From the NCBI GenBank assembly GCA_026391075.1, contig JAPLES010000080.1, positions 17,813-81,812 of the forward strand: a stretch of 64,000 nt of DNA. Direction: 5' to 3'. This DNA comes from Bacteroidota bacterium. GTDB taxonomy: Bacteria; Bacteroidota; Bacteroidia; Chitinophagales; LD1. A model generated the notes under the pieces. It searched no databases. It worked only from the letters and a program-made list of their open reading frames with translations, and was not told the DNA's origin. Each line of letters starts with the position of its first letter. The stretch's first letter is position 1. The position numbers were made by a program, and so were the translations under genes. This document shows, one piece after another, positions 1 through 8,952 of the stretch.

Positions 1-2
1 TT

Positions 3-596
3 GACTTGCAGGCAAAATTATTACGTGTGTTGGAGTCGCAGGAGTTTTACAAAGTAGGCGATTCGAAGCCAACGAAGGTAGATGTGCGCATTATTGCGGC
101 TACCAATCGCAATCTTGAAGTTGAATCAACCAAAGGAAATTTTCGTTCTGATTTATTTTATCGTTTGTCGGTTTTTCAAATTCAATTGCCCTCGCTTAAC
201 GAACGCATGGAAGATTTGGAAGCGCTGGTGAAATACTATTTGAAGTACCACGCCACCAAAGCAGCAATGAAAATTCCGAAGACGGGTAAGGAATTTATGG
301 AAGTCCTAAAGAAGCACCAATGGAAAGGAAACATTCGTGAACTAAAAAATATAATTGAACGTGCCATGATACTTTGCGAAGGTGAATTGCTACCCGAGCA
401 TTTACCTTTTGATTTTACTTCGCCTGTAAGCGATACGCAAATCACTTTCAACTTAGCCGATATAGAGCGTCAGCATATTATTAAAGTGCTTAGGCACACA
501 AGTAATAACAAAACAGAATCAGCGCGATTGATGGGAATCGGCTTAACAACGCTTTATCGCAAGTTGCAGGAGTATGGATTGGAAGTGGCTTCTTAA
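3..596 (+). CDS. sigma-54-dependent transcriptional activator (NtrC family), C-terminal part
   Basis: The frame is open from the window edge, so the receiver domain and Walker A/B part of the AAA+ domain lie outside. What remains is the end of the sigma-54 interaction module: LQAKLLRVLE, the sensor I stretch RIIAATNRN, and the FRSDLFYRLSVFQIQLPSL segment that carries the arginine-finger region and leads to the second half of the domain. A Fis-type helix-turn-helix closes the protein (ESARLMGIGLTTLYRKLQEY). Such proteins use ATP to open promoters bound by RNA polymerase with sigma-54 and are usually phosphorylated by a partner kinase; none is adjacent here. The stop lies 17 nt before the next gene. 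Confidence 0.93.
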   Translation, partial: DLQAKLLRVLESQEFYKVGDSKPTKVDVRIIAATNRNLEVESTKGNFRSDLFYRLSVFQIQLPSLNERMEDLEALVKYYLKYHATKAAMKIPKTGKEFMEVLKKHQWKGNIRELKNIIERAMILCEGELLPEHLPFDFTSPVSDTQITFNLADIERQHIIKVLRHTSNNKTESARLMGIGLTTLYRKLQEYGLEVAS

Positions 597-613
597 ATCA
601 TTTTAACTACTCA

Positions 614-2236
614 ATGAAAAATCAATTCAAATTTCTTCTTGTCGCGTTTAGTCTTTTGTCAATTACAATTTCTGCGCAGCAAAATGTGGTAGTTGTTAGC
701 CGTTGTGGGGGAACAGATACAGTAACTATTCCTTCGATAGTTGATAATGATGCTGATGGAATGGACGATGCGCTTGAGCAGCAATTGCTAAATTATTTCA
801 TGCCTACTGTTATTCAATTTGATGATGAAAGTTGTCCGGGTCCTGCCTTAAACGGCACAGGTGATTCTAATTTAATTGTGTGTCACATTTATCCTTTGCC
901 ACAGCAGTACAGTTTTTCAAGTAGTCTTGATTCAGTGCTTACACATCCTACTGCAATTGTTCCAAAGAAGGGTTTGGCTATTGGAATGATTTGGTACGCG
1001 CCATTGATAAAAGTGAATACCGCTTTGCTTTATGGCAAAGATTGCGGAGCAGCAGGACATACTGCCGATGTGGAAGGATTTAATTTTTCGTTGAAATATA
1101 TAGGAGCAGATACCGTGGCAGGATGGATGTATGATACCGACATGCAGCATTGGATGGGCGGAACAATTCAAACTGTTTCACATGCAAGCACGTTGTGTGA
1201 ACACGTAGAAACGCTTCCTTACAAGAGCGCTTTAGTTCCGAGCGGAGTTGATACTGTTTATGCTTCGCCCGATAAGCATGGAAATTATTTAAGCATTGGC
1301 GCTTGCGGAAGTTCGTTCATCTGCAATCCCGGTTGCGGAGGAATTCCTTCAAAGAAAAATGTGCAGAACATAAACATAGGCGAACCGAATGCCTCACTGG
1401 TTAGCGACCTTGGAAATATTTATGCGGCATACAGCGGCAATGATCCATGGGGGAATTCAAATTTTCTTTCAGCTAACAGCGGAAATGCCGGAACTATTAA
1501 AGCTAAAATGTTGTTGCCGCTAACAAGTGATTTTGAAACTGGCAGCACGCTTACTTCACAAATTCAGATTTGCGATATCTACAGTGGATGTTTTTCGGCA
1601 GGTTCAGCCGGTCTTGTTTATACCTGTCCTGGTGCTTCGTATACTTTCTACGGTGATACTTTAAACACAGCTGGCACATATTACCATACTCTTACCACTA
1701 CTTACGGCTGCGATAGTTTAATTGCGTTAACGCTGCGGATTGACACTTTACCTACTGTAAGTTTCAATTTTTCGAACGGTACCATTCCATTGGGAAGTGG
1801 GGCAATAATGCTGACAGGAGGAACCCCTACCGGTGGAGTGTATTCAGGTAATGGAGTTAACGGAATTTTTTTTTATCCTGATTCGGCCGGAGTAGGCACG
1901 CACATTATTTCTTATACCTATACTGATTCACTTGGTTGCAGCGATTGGGCAACTGCCGCACTTCAAGTTGTTATTACAGGAATTGAAGCGCAAGGGGCAG
2001 AACACGCTGTTTTATTTTATCCGAATCCGGTAAGGCAAATTTTGCAACTGCTTTCACCTAAAATGAATGAAGCATTTACACTTTCATTCTTCAACGTGGA
2101 AGGTTCGCTGCTTAAGAAAGTTCAGTTGCAAAACAATCAGCAAACCGTTGATGTATCAGCATTACCGAAAGGTTTGTATGCCGTGCAAATTACTTCGCCT
2201 AATAAAAGTTTGGTGAAAAAATTGGTGATACAATAG
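614..2236 (+). CDS. secreted protein with T9SS type A sorting domain
   Basis: A 540-aa exported protein. Residues 1-21 are a Sec signal peptide ending ISAQQ. Residues about 50-320 form a domain I do not firmly recognise; GHTADVEGFNF and ASPDKHGNYLS resemble the spaced H-D-E and 'vy.s.gkHa.Y' elements of Vps62/NPP1-like domains, which is only an inference. An Ig-like unit follows (GGVYSGNGVNG at about 410), of the same type as three units in the protein at 12432. The last 75 residues (YPNPV ... LKKVQL ... GLYAVQI ... KKLVIQ) are a type A T9SS C-terminal sorting domain, so the mature protein should be anchored at or released from the cell surface. Confidence 0.85.
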   Translation: MKNQFKFLLVAFSLLSITISAQQNVVVVSRCGGTDTVTIPSIVDNDADGMDDALEQQLLNYFMPTVIQFDDESCPGPALNGTGDSNLIVCHIYPLPQQYSFSSSLDSVLTHPTAIVPKKGLAIGMIWYAPLIKVNTALLYGKDCGAAGHTADVEGFNFSLKYIGADTVAGWMYDTDMQHWMGGTIQTVSHASTLCEHVETLPYKSALVPSGVDTVYASPDKHGNYLSIGACGSSFICNPGCGGIPSKKNVQNINIGEPNASLVSDLGNIYAAYSGNDPWGNSNFLSANSGNAGTIKAKMLLPLTSDFETGSTLTSQIQICDIYSGCFSAGSAGLVYTCPGASYTFYGDTLNTAGTYYHTLTTTYGCDSLIALTLRIDTLPTVSFNFSNGTIPLGSGAIMLTGGTPTGGVYSGNGVNGIFFYPDSAGVGTHIISYTYTDSLGCSDWATAALQVVITGIEAQGAEHAVLFYPNPVRQILQLLSPKMNEAFTLSFFNVEGSLLKKVQLQNNQQTVDVSALPKGLYAVQITSPNKSLVKKLVIQ

Positions 2237-2247
2237 GAGAAGAAAAA

Positions 2248-3153
2248 TCAGAGACTACTTTTCTTTCCGTTTAAATATTCTTTGTAAACCTCGCGCACAA
2301 TTCCATCGCCTAAACCAACTTTAGGAATGAAAATCTTTTCTGCCTTCATCCATTTCATGACCGTTAAAAATATTTCTCCGGCAGGAACAATAACATCGGC
2401 ACGGTCGGGATTCAAATCAAATTTTTTGATGCGGTCGTCAAAACTGTATTGCTTCAACTCTTCCACAATGTCGTTCAGCTTATCGATGGTGAGCGGCTTA
2501 TCGGTTTTTAGCTGCGCCATTTTCGAAATGCGATTGATGTTTCCACCTGACCCAATCATACTCACCTCGCGCATGCGCAAGGTTTTATCGTGCAGCCAGT
2601 CTTTCATTTTTTTCCACTCAAGTTTCGAAACTGTTTTTTGCAACAGTCGAATAGTGCCTATGCGAAAAGATTTTGCACAATCCACTTTTCCGTTTTTGAA
2701 AACGGTAATTTCTGTGCTACCACCACCTACATCCACGAACACACAGTTCTTCGCCATTTTTTCACGCACTGCTATTTGGCTATTGAAAATGATATGCGCT
2801 TCGGTATTTCCGCTGATGAGTTCAATGTTGATGCCTGTTTGCTTTTTTATTCTGCGGAGAATTTGTGCTCCGTTGCTGGCTTCGCGCATGGCACTTGTTG
2901 CACAACCTTTATAATGCAACACTCCGTTTGCACGCATGAGATGTTTGAATGCAATCATTGTATCTACGAGTTGCCTGATGGTAATTTCAGGAATGTTGTG
3001 ATTGCGAAAAGCATTTCCACCTAAACGAACGGGCACGCGAATGAGCGCGCTTTTTTTGAAGATAGGTCCTTCGCCATTTTGCAAAACATTTTCAATCAGC
3101 AAACGAACTGAGTTGGAACCGATATCAATAGCTGCAAACCGCCTTATTTCCAA
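2248..3153 (-). CDS. ppx: Ppx/GppA family exopolyphosphatase
   Basis: 301-aa ASKHA-fold phosphatase that removes terminal phosphate from polyphosphate (or pppGpp). The N-terminal phosphate-1 motif AAIDIGSNSVRLLI is at about residues 7-20 and the phosphate-2 motif FVDVGGGSTEI at about 138-148. The protein stops after the two ASKHA lobes and lacks the C-terminal HD-like domain of the roughly 510-aa E. coli Ppx/GppA. The start must be TTG at 3153: an in-frame TAA lies three codons upstream, there is no ATG, and the next ATG would delete the phosphate-1 motif. It follows ppk on the same strand, so the enzymes that make and degrade polyphosphate are paired. Confidence 0.9.
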   Translation of the reverse strand: MEIRRFAAIDIGSNSVRLLIENVLQNGEGPIFKKSALIRVPVRLGGNAFRNHNIPEITIRQLVDTMIAFKHLMRANGVLHYKGCATSAMREASNGAQILRRIKKQTGINIELISGNTEAHIIFNSQIAVREKMAKNCVFVDVGGGSTEITVFKNGKVDCAKSFRIGTIRLLQKTVSKLEWKKMKDWLHDKTLRMREVSMIGSGGNINRISKMAQLKTDKPLTIDKLNDIVEELKQYSFDDRIKKFDLNPDRADVIVPAGEIFLTVMKWMKAEKIFIPKVGLGDGIVREVYKEYLNGKKSSL

Positions 3154-3242
3154 GTGGAATTATTTTTTTGAAAAGTAGTTTCAGTTGGGAGAAATTGAAA
3201 GAGGAGTTTTCAACTATGAAATGTGCAAGTGATAGAACTTGG

Positions 3243-3305
3243 TCTGCACCGAAGGTTAGACCGAGCTATGGTGCAAACTAAATTTCGTCTAACCTTCGGT
3301 GCAGA
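3243..3305. repeat. 19-bp perfect inverted repeat between ppk and ppx
   Basis: Arms 3243-3261 (tctgcaccgaaggttagac) and 3287-3305 are perfect reverse complements around a 25-nt loop. It lies just past the ppk stop codon and before the ppx start. No T-run follows on the minus strand, so it is not a standard intrinsic terminator; it may be a REP-like intergenic element or an mRNA-stabilising or processing hairpin. Confidence 0.8.
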
Positions 3306-3312
3306 AGTAGTG

Positions 3313-5349
3313 TTATTTCTTGAGATAATTATAGATAGCCTCCTGCGAGCGCAAAGGTCTTTTGTTTAAAGTAACGCGATGTTCATTTTTGAGTAAAGGG
3401 TCTATAACGCGCGCTTTCACATTATCCTTCCACTGTATTTCCATCGTGTCACGAATTTCCTTTTGAATTTTCCTATCATAAACAGGGCAACTTACTTCAA
3501 TACGCGAATCAAGATTTCGCGTCATCCAGTCAGCAGAAGAAAAATAGTAAAGCGGTTCGCCTTCGTTTTCAAAAATGAAAATGCGCGAGTGCTCCAGGTA
3601 TTTATCGACTATGCTGATTACTTCGATGTTCTCACTCATTCCTACCACACCGGCAACAAGCGCACAAATACCGCGAACAATAATTCTGATTTTTACTCCT
3701 GCTTTAGATGCTTTGTAGAGTTGCTCAATCATTTCCTCATCAACCAAACTATTCATCTTTAAAAAGATGGAAGCGTGTTTTCCTTTTTGTGCCACATCAA
3801 TTTCATTTTCAATGAAACGTAGAAATTTTTTGCGTGTAGAAAGAGGAGAAAGAATCAAATGTTTGAACGAATGCACCTTGTAATTACGTTCAAAAAATTC
3901 AAAGGTGTGTTCTACTTCATTAGTAATTTTAGTATCGGCAGTAAACAGAGCATCGTCTGAATAAACCTGAGATGTGGACTCGTTGTAATTTCCTGTAGTG
4001 AGATTTGCGTATCGAACATTTTTTCCGTTTTCGTTGCGCGAAATCAAACAGAGTTTTGCATGTACTTTCAAACCAGGCACACCGTAAATAACTTGGATAC
4101 CTTCGTCTTGCAATTGTTTAGCCCAACGAATGTTGGCTTCTTCGTCAAAGCGCGCCTGCACTTCTACCACGGCAACAACGTGTTTGCCATTTTTTGCAGC
4201 ATTAATCAAAGCGTTAATCACACGTGAGTTTCGCGCTACTCGATACAAAGTAATTTTTATGCTCTTCACATTCGGGTCAATGGCAGCTTCGCGTATCAAT
4301 TCAATAAAGTGCGCGAAGTTTTGATAGGGATAATGCAACATCACATCCTGTTTTTTCAAAACTTCGAAATAACTTTTGTTGATAGGAAGAAGCGGATGTG
4401 CAAGCGGTTTTTGTTTTTCATATAGCAGGTTTTTATCGCCCACTCTCGGAAAGTTCATGAAGTCTTTAAAGTTGTGGTAACGACCCCCCGGAATCAGATT
4501 ATTCAAATCCTGTAATTTCATTTTCGATTTAATGAAGGCAAGCAAATCGCGCGAAATACGATTGTCGTAAACAAAGCGAACCGCTTTTCCTTTCTGCCTT
4601 GCTTTTACACCTTTCGAAATTTTATCAATGAAGCTTTGCGAAATATCGTTGTCAATATCCAACTCGGCATCGCGCGTTACTTTAATAGTGAACGCTTCAA
4701 TAGTTTTAAACTGAAAGGTTGAAAACACTTCAGGCAGGTTATAACGAATAATGTCATCGAGCAAAATGATATACTGATTCTGATTGTGCGAAGGAAGAAT
4801 CACGAATCTATCAGTAGAATCAGAAGGAACTTCTACCAGTGAATATTGTTTGGTTTTTCCATTGGTTAGTTTAATGGCAAGGTAAATTACTTTATCGCGC
4901 AGATAAGGAAACTGTTTCACCTGATTGAGCATTATAGGCACCAGTGAAGGACGAACATGTTCACCGAAATAACTTTTTACAAACTCTCCTTGTGCTTTAG
5001 TAAGTTGCGTTTCGTTAATGATAAAAACTTTGTTGCGTCTTAACTCTTGCTGAACAGAATTGTAAATTTCATCAAAACGTTTTCCTTGGCGTACTACTTC
5101 ATCGTGCACTTCCTGCAAAACCTTTTTGGGTTTGCTGTACACATCGCGCACTTTTTTGCCGAGTTGCGAAATGCGTTTCACGGTGGCTACACGCACACGA
5201 AAAAACTCATCCTGATTGTTGCTGAAAATTCCGAGAAAGCGCAAGCGCTCCAACACAGGAACAGAATTGTCTGTAGCTTCCTGCAATACACGTTCATTAA
5301 AACTGAGCCAACTTATTTCGCGGTTTATTAACCTGTTCTTCTTTGCCAT
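3313..5349 (-). CDS. ppk1: polyphosphate kinase 1
   Basis: 678 aa, the usual length for PPK1. The enzyme polymerises the gamma-phosphate of ATP into polyphosphate at the membrane. The N-domain begins NREISWLSFNERVLQEA. The two PLD-like catalytic domains follow: the autophosphorylated histidine lies in GLKVHAKLCLI at about residue 430, preceded by KSIKITLYRVARNS; the second catalytic domain carries the ATP-site segment HSRIFIFENEGEPLYYFSSA and DWMTRNLDSRIEV. ATG start at 5349 gives the canonical N-terminus. It is upstream of ppx on the same strand with 159 nt between them, so the two are probably one operon interrupted by the hairpin at 3243-3305. Confidence 0.97.
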   Translation of the reverse strand: MAKKNRLINREISWLSFNERVLQEATDNSVPVLERLRFLGIFSNNQDEFFRVRVATVKRISQLGKKVRDVYSKPKKVLQEVHDEVVRQGKRFDEIYNSVQQELRRNKVFIINETQLTKAQGEFVKSYFGEHVRPSLVPIMLNQVKQFPYLRDKVIYLAIKLTNGKTKQYSLVEVPSDSTDRFVILPSHNQNQYIILLDDIIRYNLPEVFSTFQFKTIEAFTIKVTRDAELDIDNDISQSFIDKISKGVKARQKGKAVRFVYDNRISRDLLAFIKSKMKLQDLNNLIPGGRYHNFKDFMNFPRVGDKNLLYEKQKPLAHPLLPINKSYFEVLKKQDVMLHYPYQNFAHFIELIREAAIDPNVKSIKITLYRVARNSRVINALINAAKNGKHVVAVVEVQARFDEEANIRWAKQLQDEGIQVIYGVPGLKVHAKLCLISRNENGKNVRYANLTTGNYNESTSQVYSDDALFTADTKITNEVEHTFEFFERNYKVHSFKHLILSPLSTRKKFLRFIENEIDVAQKGKHASIFLKMNSLVDEEMIEQLYKASKAGVKIRIIVRGICALVAGVVGMSENIEVISIVDKYLEHSRIFIFENEGEPLYYFSSADWMTRNLDSRIEVSCPVYDRKIQKEIRDTMEIQWKDNVKARVIDPLLKNEHRVTLNKRPLRSQEAIYNYLKK

Positions 5350-5433
5350 AGTCGTGGTCTGCCACTAAAATAGAAGAATACCTGAGAGCATAAAACGATT
5401 TAAATCAGCTGTAGTAAAAATTTAACGCAAGGT

Positions 5434-5562
5434 TCATATCCAAATGCCATTGGATAAGCGGTGTTTAGTGCGACCACGACAGTCCTTTTTTACGTTGCAT
5501 GATTCAGATGCAAAGAGGATTAGTGCGAGAGAAAGAAGAAGAACTGCCTTTAGCTTTTTCAT
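5434..5562 (-). CDS. small (42-aa) lipoprotein
   Basis: A short gene in the gap between ppk and sixA. From ATG at 5562 it reads a lysine-rich start (MKKLKAV), a hydrophobic core LLLSLALILFA and a cysteine at residue 22 (SESC) suited to lipidation, then a 20-residue tail with two more basic clusters and the end RLSNGIWI. The layout (K-rich start, lipobox, KKDCRGR, NGIW end) matches a type of tiny lipoprotein common in Bacteroidota genomes. I infer it is real from the signal/lipobox structure and from filling an otherwise empty 240-nt gap. Function unknown. Confidence 0.65.
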   Translation of the reverse strand: MKKLKAVLLLSLALILFASESCNVKKDCRGRTKHRLSNGIWI

Positions 5563-5589
5563 TGCAATTATTTAACGAAGCTAACTGCC

Positions 5590-6084
5590 TTAAATTGTTT
5601 TTGGAGTTAAAAATTGCTTGAGTTGGCAAGGCGTTTTTCGTTGAAGTTCCCAATCATCATTTTCGAATTCTAACCAAACTACTCCGGTGGTTGGCACGAT
5701 ATCAATCTCCTTTTTCAAAAAATGATTAGCAAGAAGAGTGATACTCGGATTGTGACCTATAACAATCAACTTTTCAATTTCCTTATTGGTTTCACGAACA
5801 ACTTCCAGATAATCTTCGGCACTTGATTCATACAGGCGCATATCAAAAACAATTTTGTTGAAATCGTATTTCAGTTTCTCGCAAAAGAATTCAGCGGTTT
5901 GTTTGGTGCGCAACGCAGGCGAACACAAAATTAAATCGGGCTGAAGCCCGAGTTCTTTCAAATGATTCGCCATGTTTTTGGCATCATCGGTTCTGTCTTT
6001 TCTAAGCGCGCGGTCAAAATCGCGCTGACCTAATTCAGCCAGATTTGTTTTGGTATGACGTATTAAAACGAGTTCTCTTTTCAT
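5590..6084 (-). CDS. sixA: SixA-type phosphohistidine phosphatase (histidine phosphatase superfamily)
   Basis: 164 aa, a single-domain branch-1 histidine phosphatase. The catalytic RH motif is LIRHTKTN at residues 7-14 and the second active-site histidine is in VIGHNPSITLLA near residue 109; DLILCSPALRTKQTAEFF is the usual intermediate motif. SixA removes phosphate from phosphohistidine in His-Asp relay and PTS proteins; the exact substrate here cannot be read. It sits upstream of ppk on the same strand, separated by the small lipoprotein gene, so all four genes from 6084 to 2248 may be transcribed together. Confidence 0.88.
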   Translation of the reverse strand: MKRELVLIRHTKTNLAELGQRDFDRALRKDRTDDAKNMANHLKELGLQPDLILCSPALRTKQTAEFFCEKLKYDFNKIVFDMRLYESSAEDYLEVVRETNKEIEKLIVIGHNPSITLLANHFLKKEIDIVPTTGVVWLEFENDDWELQRKTPCQLKQFLTPKTI

Positions 6085-6129
6085 AATTGATAACAGTTCG
6101 ATAATTGAAAGTAATTATTTTTGAAGCGA

Positions 6130-6459
6130 ATGAAACGCACCTCTTTCATACAGAAAAATTTTGCTTTTGTCTTTACAGCAATTGTATTGTTTACTGTGAG
6201 TGTGCGCGAAACTCACTTTCTGTTTGCGGAACATCATGAAACTGATGAACACTGCCAAAATCACTTACACAGTCAAGACGAACATTCGCACTGTTCGGTT
6301 TGTAAATTTGACATTTCCTTTTTTACCGATGAAATTCTTGCTCCCGAGAATACAACTTTAGTTCTTGTTGAAACAAAACAGATGGATGGCTATCTGTCGA
6401 TTCATCTCCTATCTTCTTCCCTTCAAGTTTCATTGCGCGGACCGCCAGCATTGGCTTAG
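6130..6459 (+). CDS. His/Cys-rich small exported protein upstream of TonB receptor
   Basis: 109 aa from ATG 6130 (preferred over TTG 6121). A hydrophobic segment (NFAFVFTAIVLFTVSV) acts as signal or anchor. It is followed by a histidine-dense stretch with two cysteines and an HCSVCKFD motif, a likely metal-binding patch. The C-terminus ends in SLRGPPALA. Small proteins with a His patch, a CxxC-like pair and a final 'RGPP' element are often encoded immediately before metal-related TonB receptors in Bacteroidota, as here (60 nt upstream of the receptor). I infer a periplasmic metal sensor or carrier for that receptor. The small hairpin agcgc/gcgct at 6472-6487 lies in the spacer. Confidence 0.7.
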   Translation: MKRTSFIQKNFAFVFTAIVLFTVSVRETHFLFAEHHETDEHCQNHLHSQDEHSHCSVCKFDISFFTDEILAPENTTLVLVETKQMDGYLSIHLLSSSLQVSLRGPPALA

Positions 6460-6519
6460 TCCGTCTCAATCAGCGCATTTACGCGCTATTATTTTTTACT
6501 TCTTATAAAATTTGATGCA

Positions 6520-8952
6520 ATGAAAAATATTTTATTGCTCTTGATGTGCCTGTTCACTTCAATGGCAAACTCTCAAATAAAACTAAGCGGAACTATTCAA
6601 GATAAAGCCACCAGCGAAAAATTGGAGGGGGCTGCTGTATCCATTCCTGAATTAAAACGCGGCAACACAACTGATGTAATCGGTAATTTTTCGTTCACCA
6701 ATTTGCCCGCAGGAAATTATTTGCTCAATATAAAATATGTGGGCTATGCTTCACTCAACATTCCGCTCAAACTTTTTCATGACACCGCAATTCAAATTTC
6801 GATTTCATCTACAGCTGCCGAACTAAGTGATGTGGTAGTGACTGGCGTTTCAAAAGCAACCGAAGTGAAAGAATCGCCTGTGGCAATTACTTTAATCAAC
6901 GAAAAAGATTTACAGGCAACTACTGCCACCAATATTGTGGATGCTATTTCGAAACTGCCGGGTGTTTCTTCTATTTCAACAGGTGCGGCAATTTCAAAAC
7001 CTGTTATTCGAGGGCTTGGATATAATCGGGTTGTTACGCTCAATGATGGTTTTAAACAGGAAGGACAACAATGGGGCGATGAACACGGAATTGAAATTGA
7101 TGAAGCAAGCGTGGGGCGTGTAGAAATTTTGCGAGGTCCCGGAAGTTTAATGTACGGTGGTGATGCTATTGCTGGAGTAATCAATTTCCTTCCCCACGAA
7201 CCCGTAGCAGAAGGAAAAATTGCATTAAATGCTTTGCTTAATTACCAATCGAACAACAATTTGATTAGCTCGAGTTTAATGACAGCCGGAAATATAAATG
7301 GCATTAACTGGAACATTCGAGGCAGCAATAAAACAGCGGGTAATTATTCAAACCGCTATGACGGAAAAGTTTGGAACAGTGGTTTCCGTGAATGGAATGT
7401 GAATGGCGGCTTCGGCTTTTCAAAAAGCTGGGGCTATTCGAATATTTCTTTCAGCACTTTCAATCAGCAAATTGGCTTTAATGGGGGCACACGTGATAGC
7501 ACAGGAAACTTTCTTCACGAAGTTGCGCTCAACGATTCTACTGTGAATTCTGTAGCGGTAACCAAAAATGATTTAAGCAGCTACAAAATTTTTACGCCCT
7601 ATCAGCGCATCAATCACCACCGTGTTTCTATTCAAAATAAAATTTTCATTGGCAGAGGAAGTGTAGTAGTAAACGCAGGATGGCAAATGAATGAGCGCAG
7701 AGAATTTGGTGATGTATTGAATCCTACTGTTGCAGGTTTACATTTTCAAATGCATACGGCTACGCTCGATATGCAATATCATTTGCCCGAAATGAAAGAA
7801 TGGAACACGAGTTTCGGCATCAGTGGAATGTATCAGTTGAGTAGGAACAAAGGCGCTGAGGTTTTGATTCCTGCTTACAATATTTTTAACTACGGCATTT
7901 TTGCGGTAACACAAAAGCGTTTCAAAAAAATATTGTTCGAAGCAGGTTTGCGTTTCGACCAGCAGTTTTATCATTCACAAAGTTTGGTTGCTGATAGCGT
8001 TGAACGTTTTGCTGATTTGAAAAAGACCTTTTACAATTTTTCAGGGAGCATTGGACTTTCATTTCGCCCCAATGAAAGTTGGGTGTTGAAGTTAAATGCA
8101 GCCAAAGGTTTTCGTGCGCCTGTGGCGGCTGAGTTGGCAAGCAATGGAAGTCACGAGGGAACTTTTCGGTATGAATACGGCAATGCGAATCTGAAACCCG
8201 AATCGAGTTATCAGCTAGATGCTGGTGTTTCTTATTCGAGTGAACACGTAAATGTGAATCTTGATGTATTTGAAAACACGATTCTGAATTTCATTTACAT
8301 TGAAAAACTAAACAGCGTGAACGGTGGTGATAGTCTTCGACAAACGACTGACGGCAATTTGCTCACCGCTTTTCAATTCAAACAAAACAATGCTTTGCTT
8401 ACGGGTACAGAAATTACGATGGATATTCATCCGCATCCTGCTGACTGGCTTCACTTCGAAAATTCCTTTGGTTATGTGTATGCTTTTAATCTGCATCAAG
8501 CCGACAGCGCAAAATATCTTCCGTTTACTCCGCCTGCCCATTACCGAAGCGAGTTGCGTTTTGATATTCCTAAAACAGGCGATGTTATCCGCGGTTTGTT
8601 TGCAGGCGTTCACTTTGATTATTATTTCGCGCAAAACCATGCGCTGTTGCAAAACAATACAGAAACGCCTACGCCCGATTATGCTTTGTTAGGAGCAAGT
8701 GCCGGTTTCGATTTGTATGCACATAGAAGTTCCACTTCTTTAAGAAGTGGAACTTCTTTTCTTAAAATCTTCACGTTTGTAATTGCTGCTGAAAATTTAA
8801 CCAACACAGCTTATCAAAGTCATTTGAGCCGCTTCAAACATTTGGATATGAATTACGCGAATGGAAAACGTGGTATCTGGAATCAAGGAAGAAACATCAG
8901 CGTGAAAATTATTTTTCCCCTGGAGTTTAGTGCGAGGAAGAAAGTTGAATAA
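6520..8952 (+). CDS. TonB-dependent outer-membrane receptor, probable metal uptake
   Basis: 810 aa. Signal peptide 1-19 (ends MANSQ). Residues about 20-100 are a carboxypeptidase-regulatory-like beta-sandwich (KLSGTIQDKATSEKLEGAAV). The plug follows (VTLINEKDL, LPGVSSISTGAAISKPVIRG, VEILRGPGSLMYGGDAIAGV at about 200-220), then the 22-strand beta barrel with AAKGFRAPVAAELASNGSHE and FELKPESS-type motifs (NLKPESSYQLDAG). It ends in a barrel strand, SVKIIFPLEF. No Cys lipid anchor and no SusD partner, so not a Sus pair. The His-rich neighbour upstream suggests a metal or metal-chelate substrate. A 33-bp palindrome is inserted in frame near codons 736-746. Confidence 0.93.
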   Translation: MKNILLLLMCLFTSMANSQIKLSGTIQDKATSEKLEGAAVSIPELKRGNTTDVIGNFSFTNLPAGNYLLNIKYVGYASLNIPLKLFHDTAIQISISSTAAELSDVVVTGVSKATEVKESPVAITLINEKDLQATTATNIVDAISKLPGVSSISTGAAISKPVIRGLGYNRVVTLNDGFKQEGQQWGDEHGIEIDEASVGRVEILRGPGSLMYGGDAIAGVINFLPHEPVAEGKIALNALLNYQSNNNLISSSLMTAGNINGINWNIRGSNKTAGNYSNRYDGKVWNSGFREWNVNGGFGFSKSWGYSNISFSTFNQQIGFNGGTRDSTGNFLHEVALNDSTVNSVAVTKNDLSSYKIFTPYQRINHHRVSIQNKIFIGRGSVVVNAGWQMNERREFGDVLNPTVAGLHFQMHTATLDMQYHLPEMKEWNTSFGISGMYQLSRNKGAEVLIPAYNIFNYGIFAVTQKRFKKILFEAGLRFDQQFYHSQSLVADSVERFADLKKTFYNFSGSIGLSFRPNESWVLKLNAAKGFRAPVAAELASNGSHEGTFRYEYGNANLKPESSYQLDAGVSYSSEHVNVNLDVFENTILNFIYIEKLNSVNGGDSLRQTTDGNLLTAFQFKQNNALLTGTEITMDIHPHPADWLHFENSFGYVYAFNLHQADSAKYLPFTPPAHYRSELRFDIPKTGDVIRGLFAGVHFDYYFAQNHALLQNNTETPTPDYALLGASAGFDLYAHRSSTSLRSGTSFLKIFTFVIAAENLTNTAYQSHLSRFKHLDMNYANGKRGIWNQGRNISVKIIFPLEFSARKKVE
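8725..8757. repeat. 33-bp near-perfect palindrome inside TonB receptor gene
   Basis: Arms 8725-8740 (agaagttccacttctt) and 8742-8757 are exact reverse complements around one central T. It is in frame and encodes RSSTSLRSGTS, a Ser/Arg-rich tract between two barrel strands where a short turn would be expected. It looks like an intergenic-type palindrome inserted into a surface-loop or turn position without breaking the frame. Confidence 0.85.

Noticed and set aside
6472..6487. Hairpin agcgc/gcgct before the TonB receptor
   Set aside because: Only five base pairs with a weak T-rich tail; too weak to call a terminator or riboswitch.
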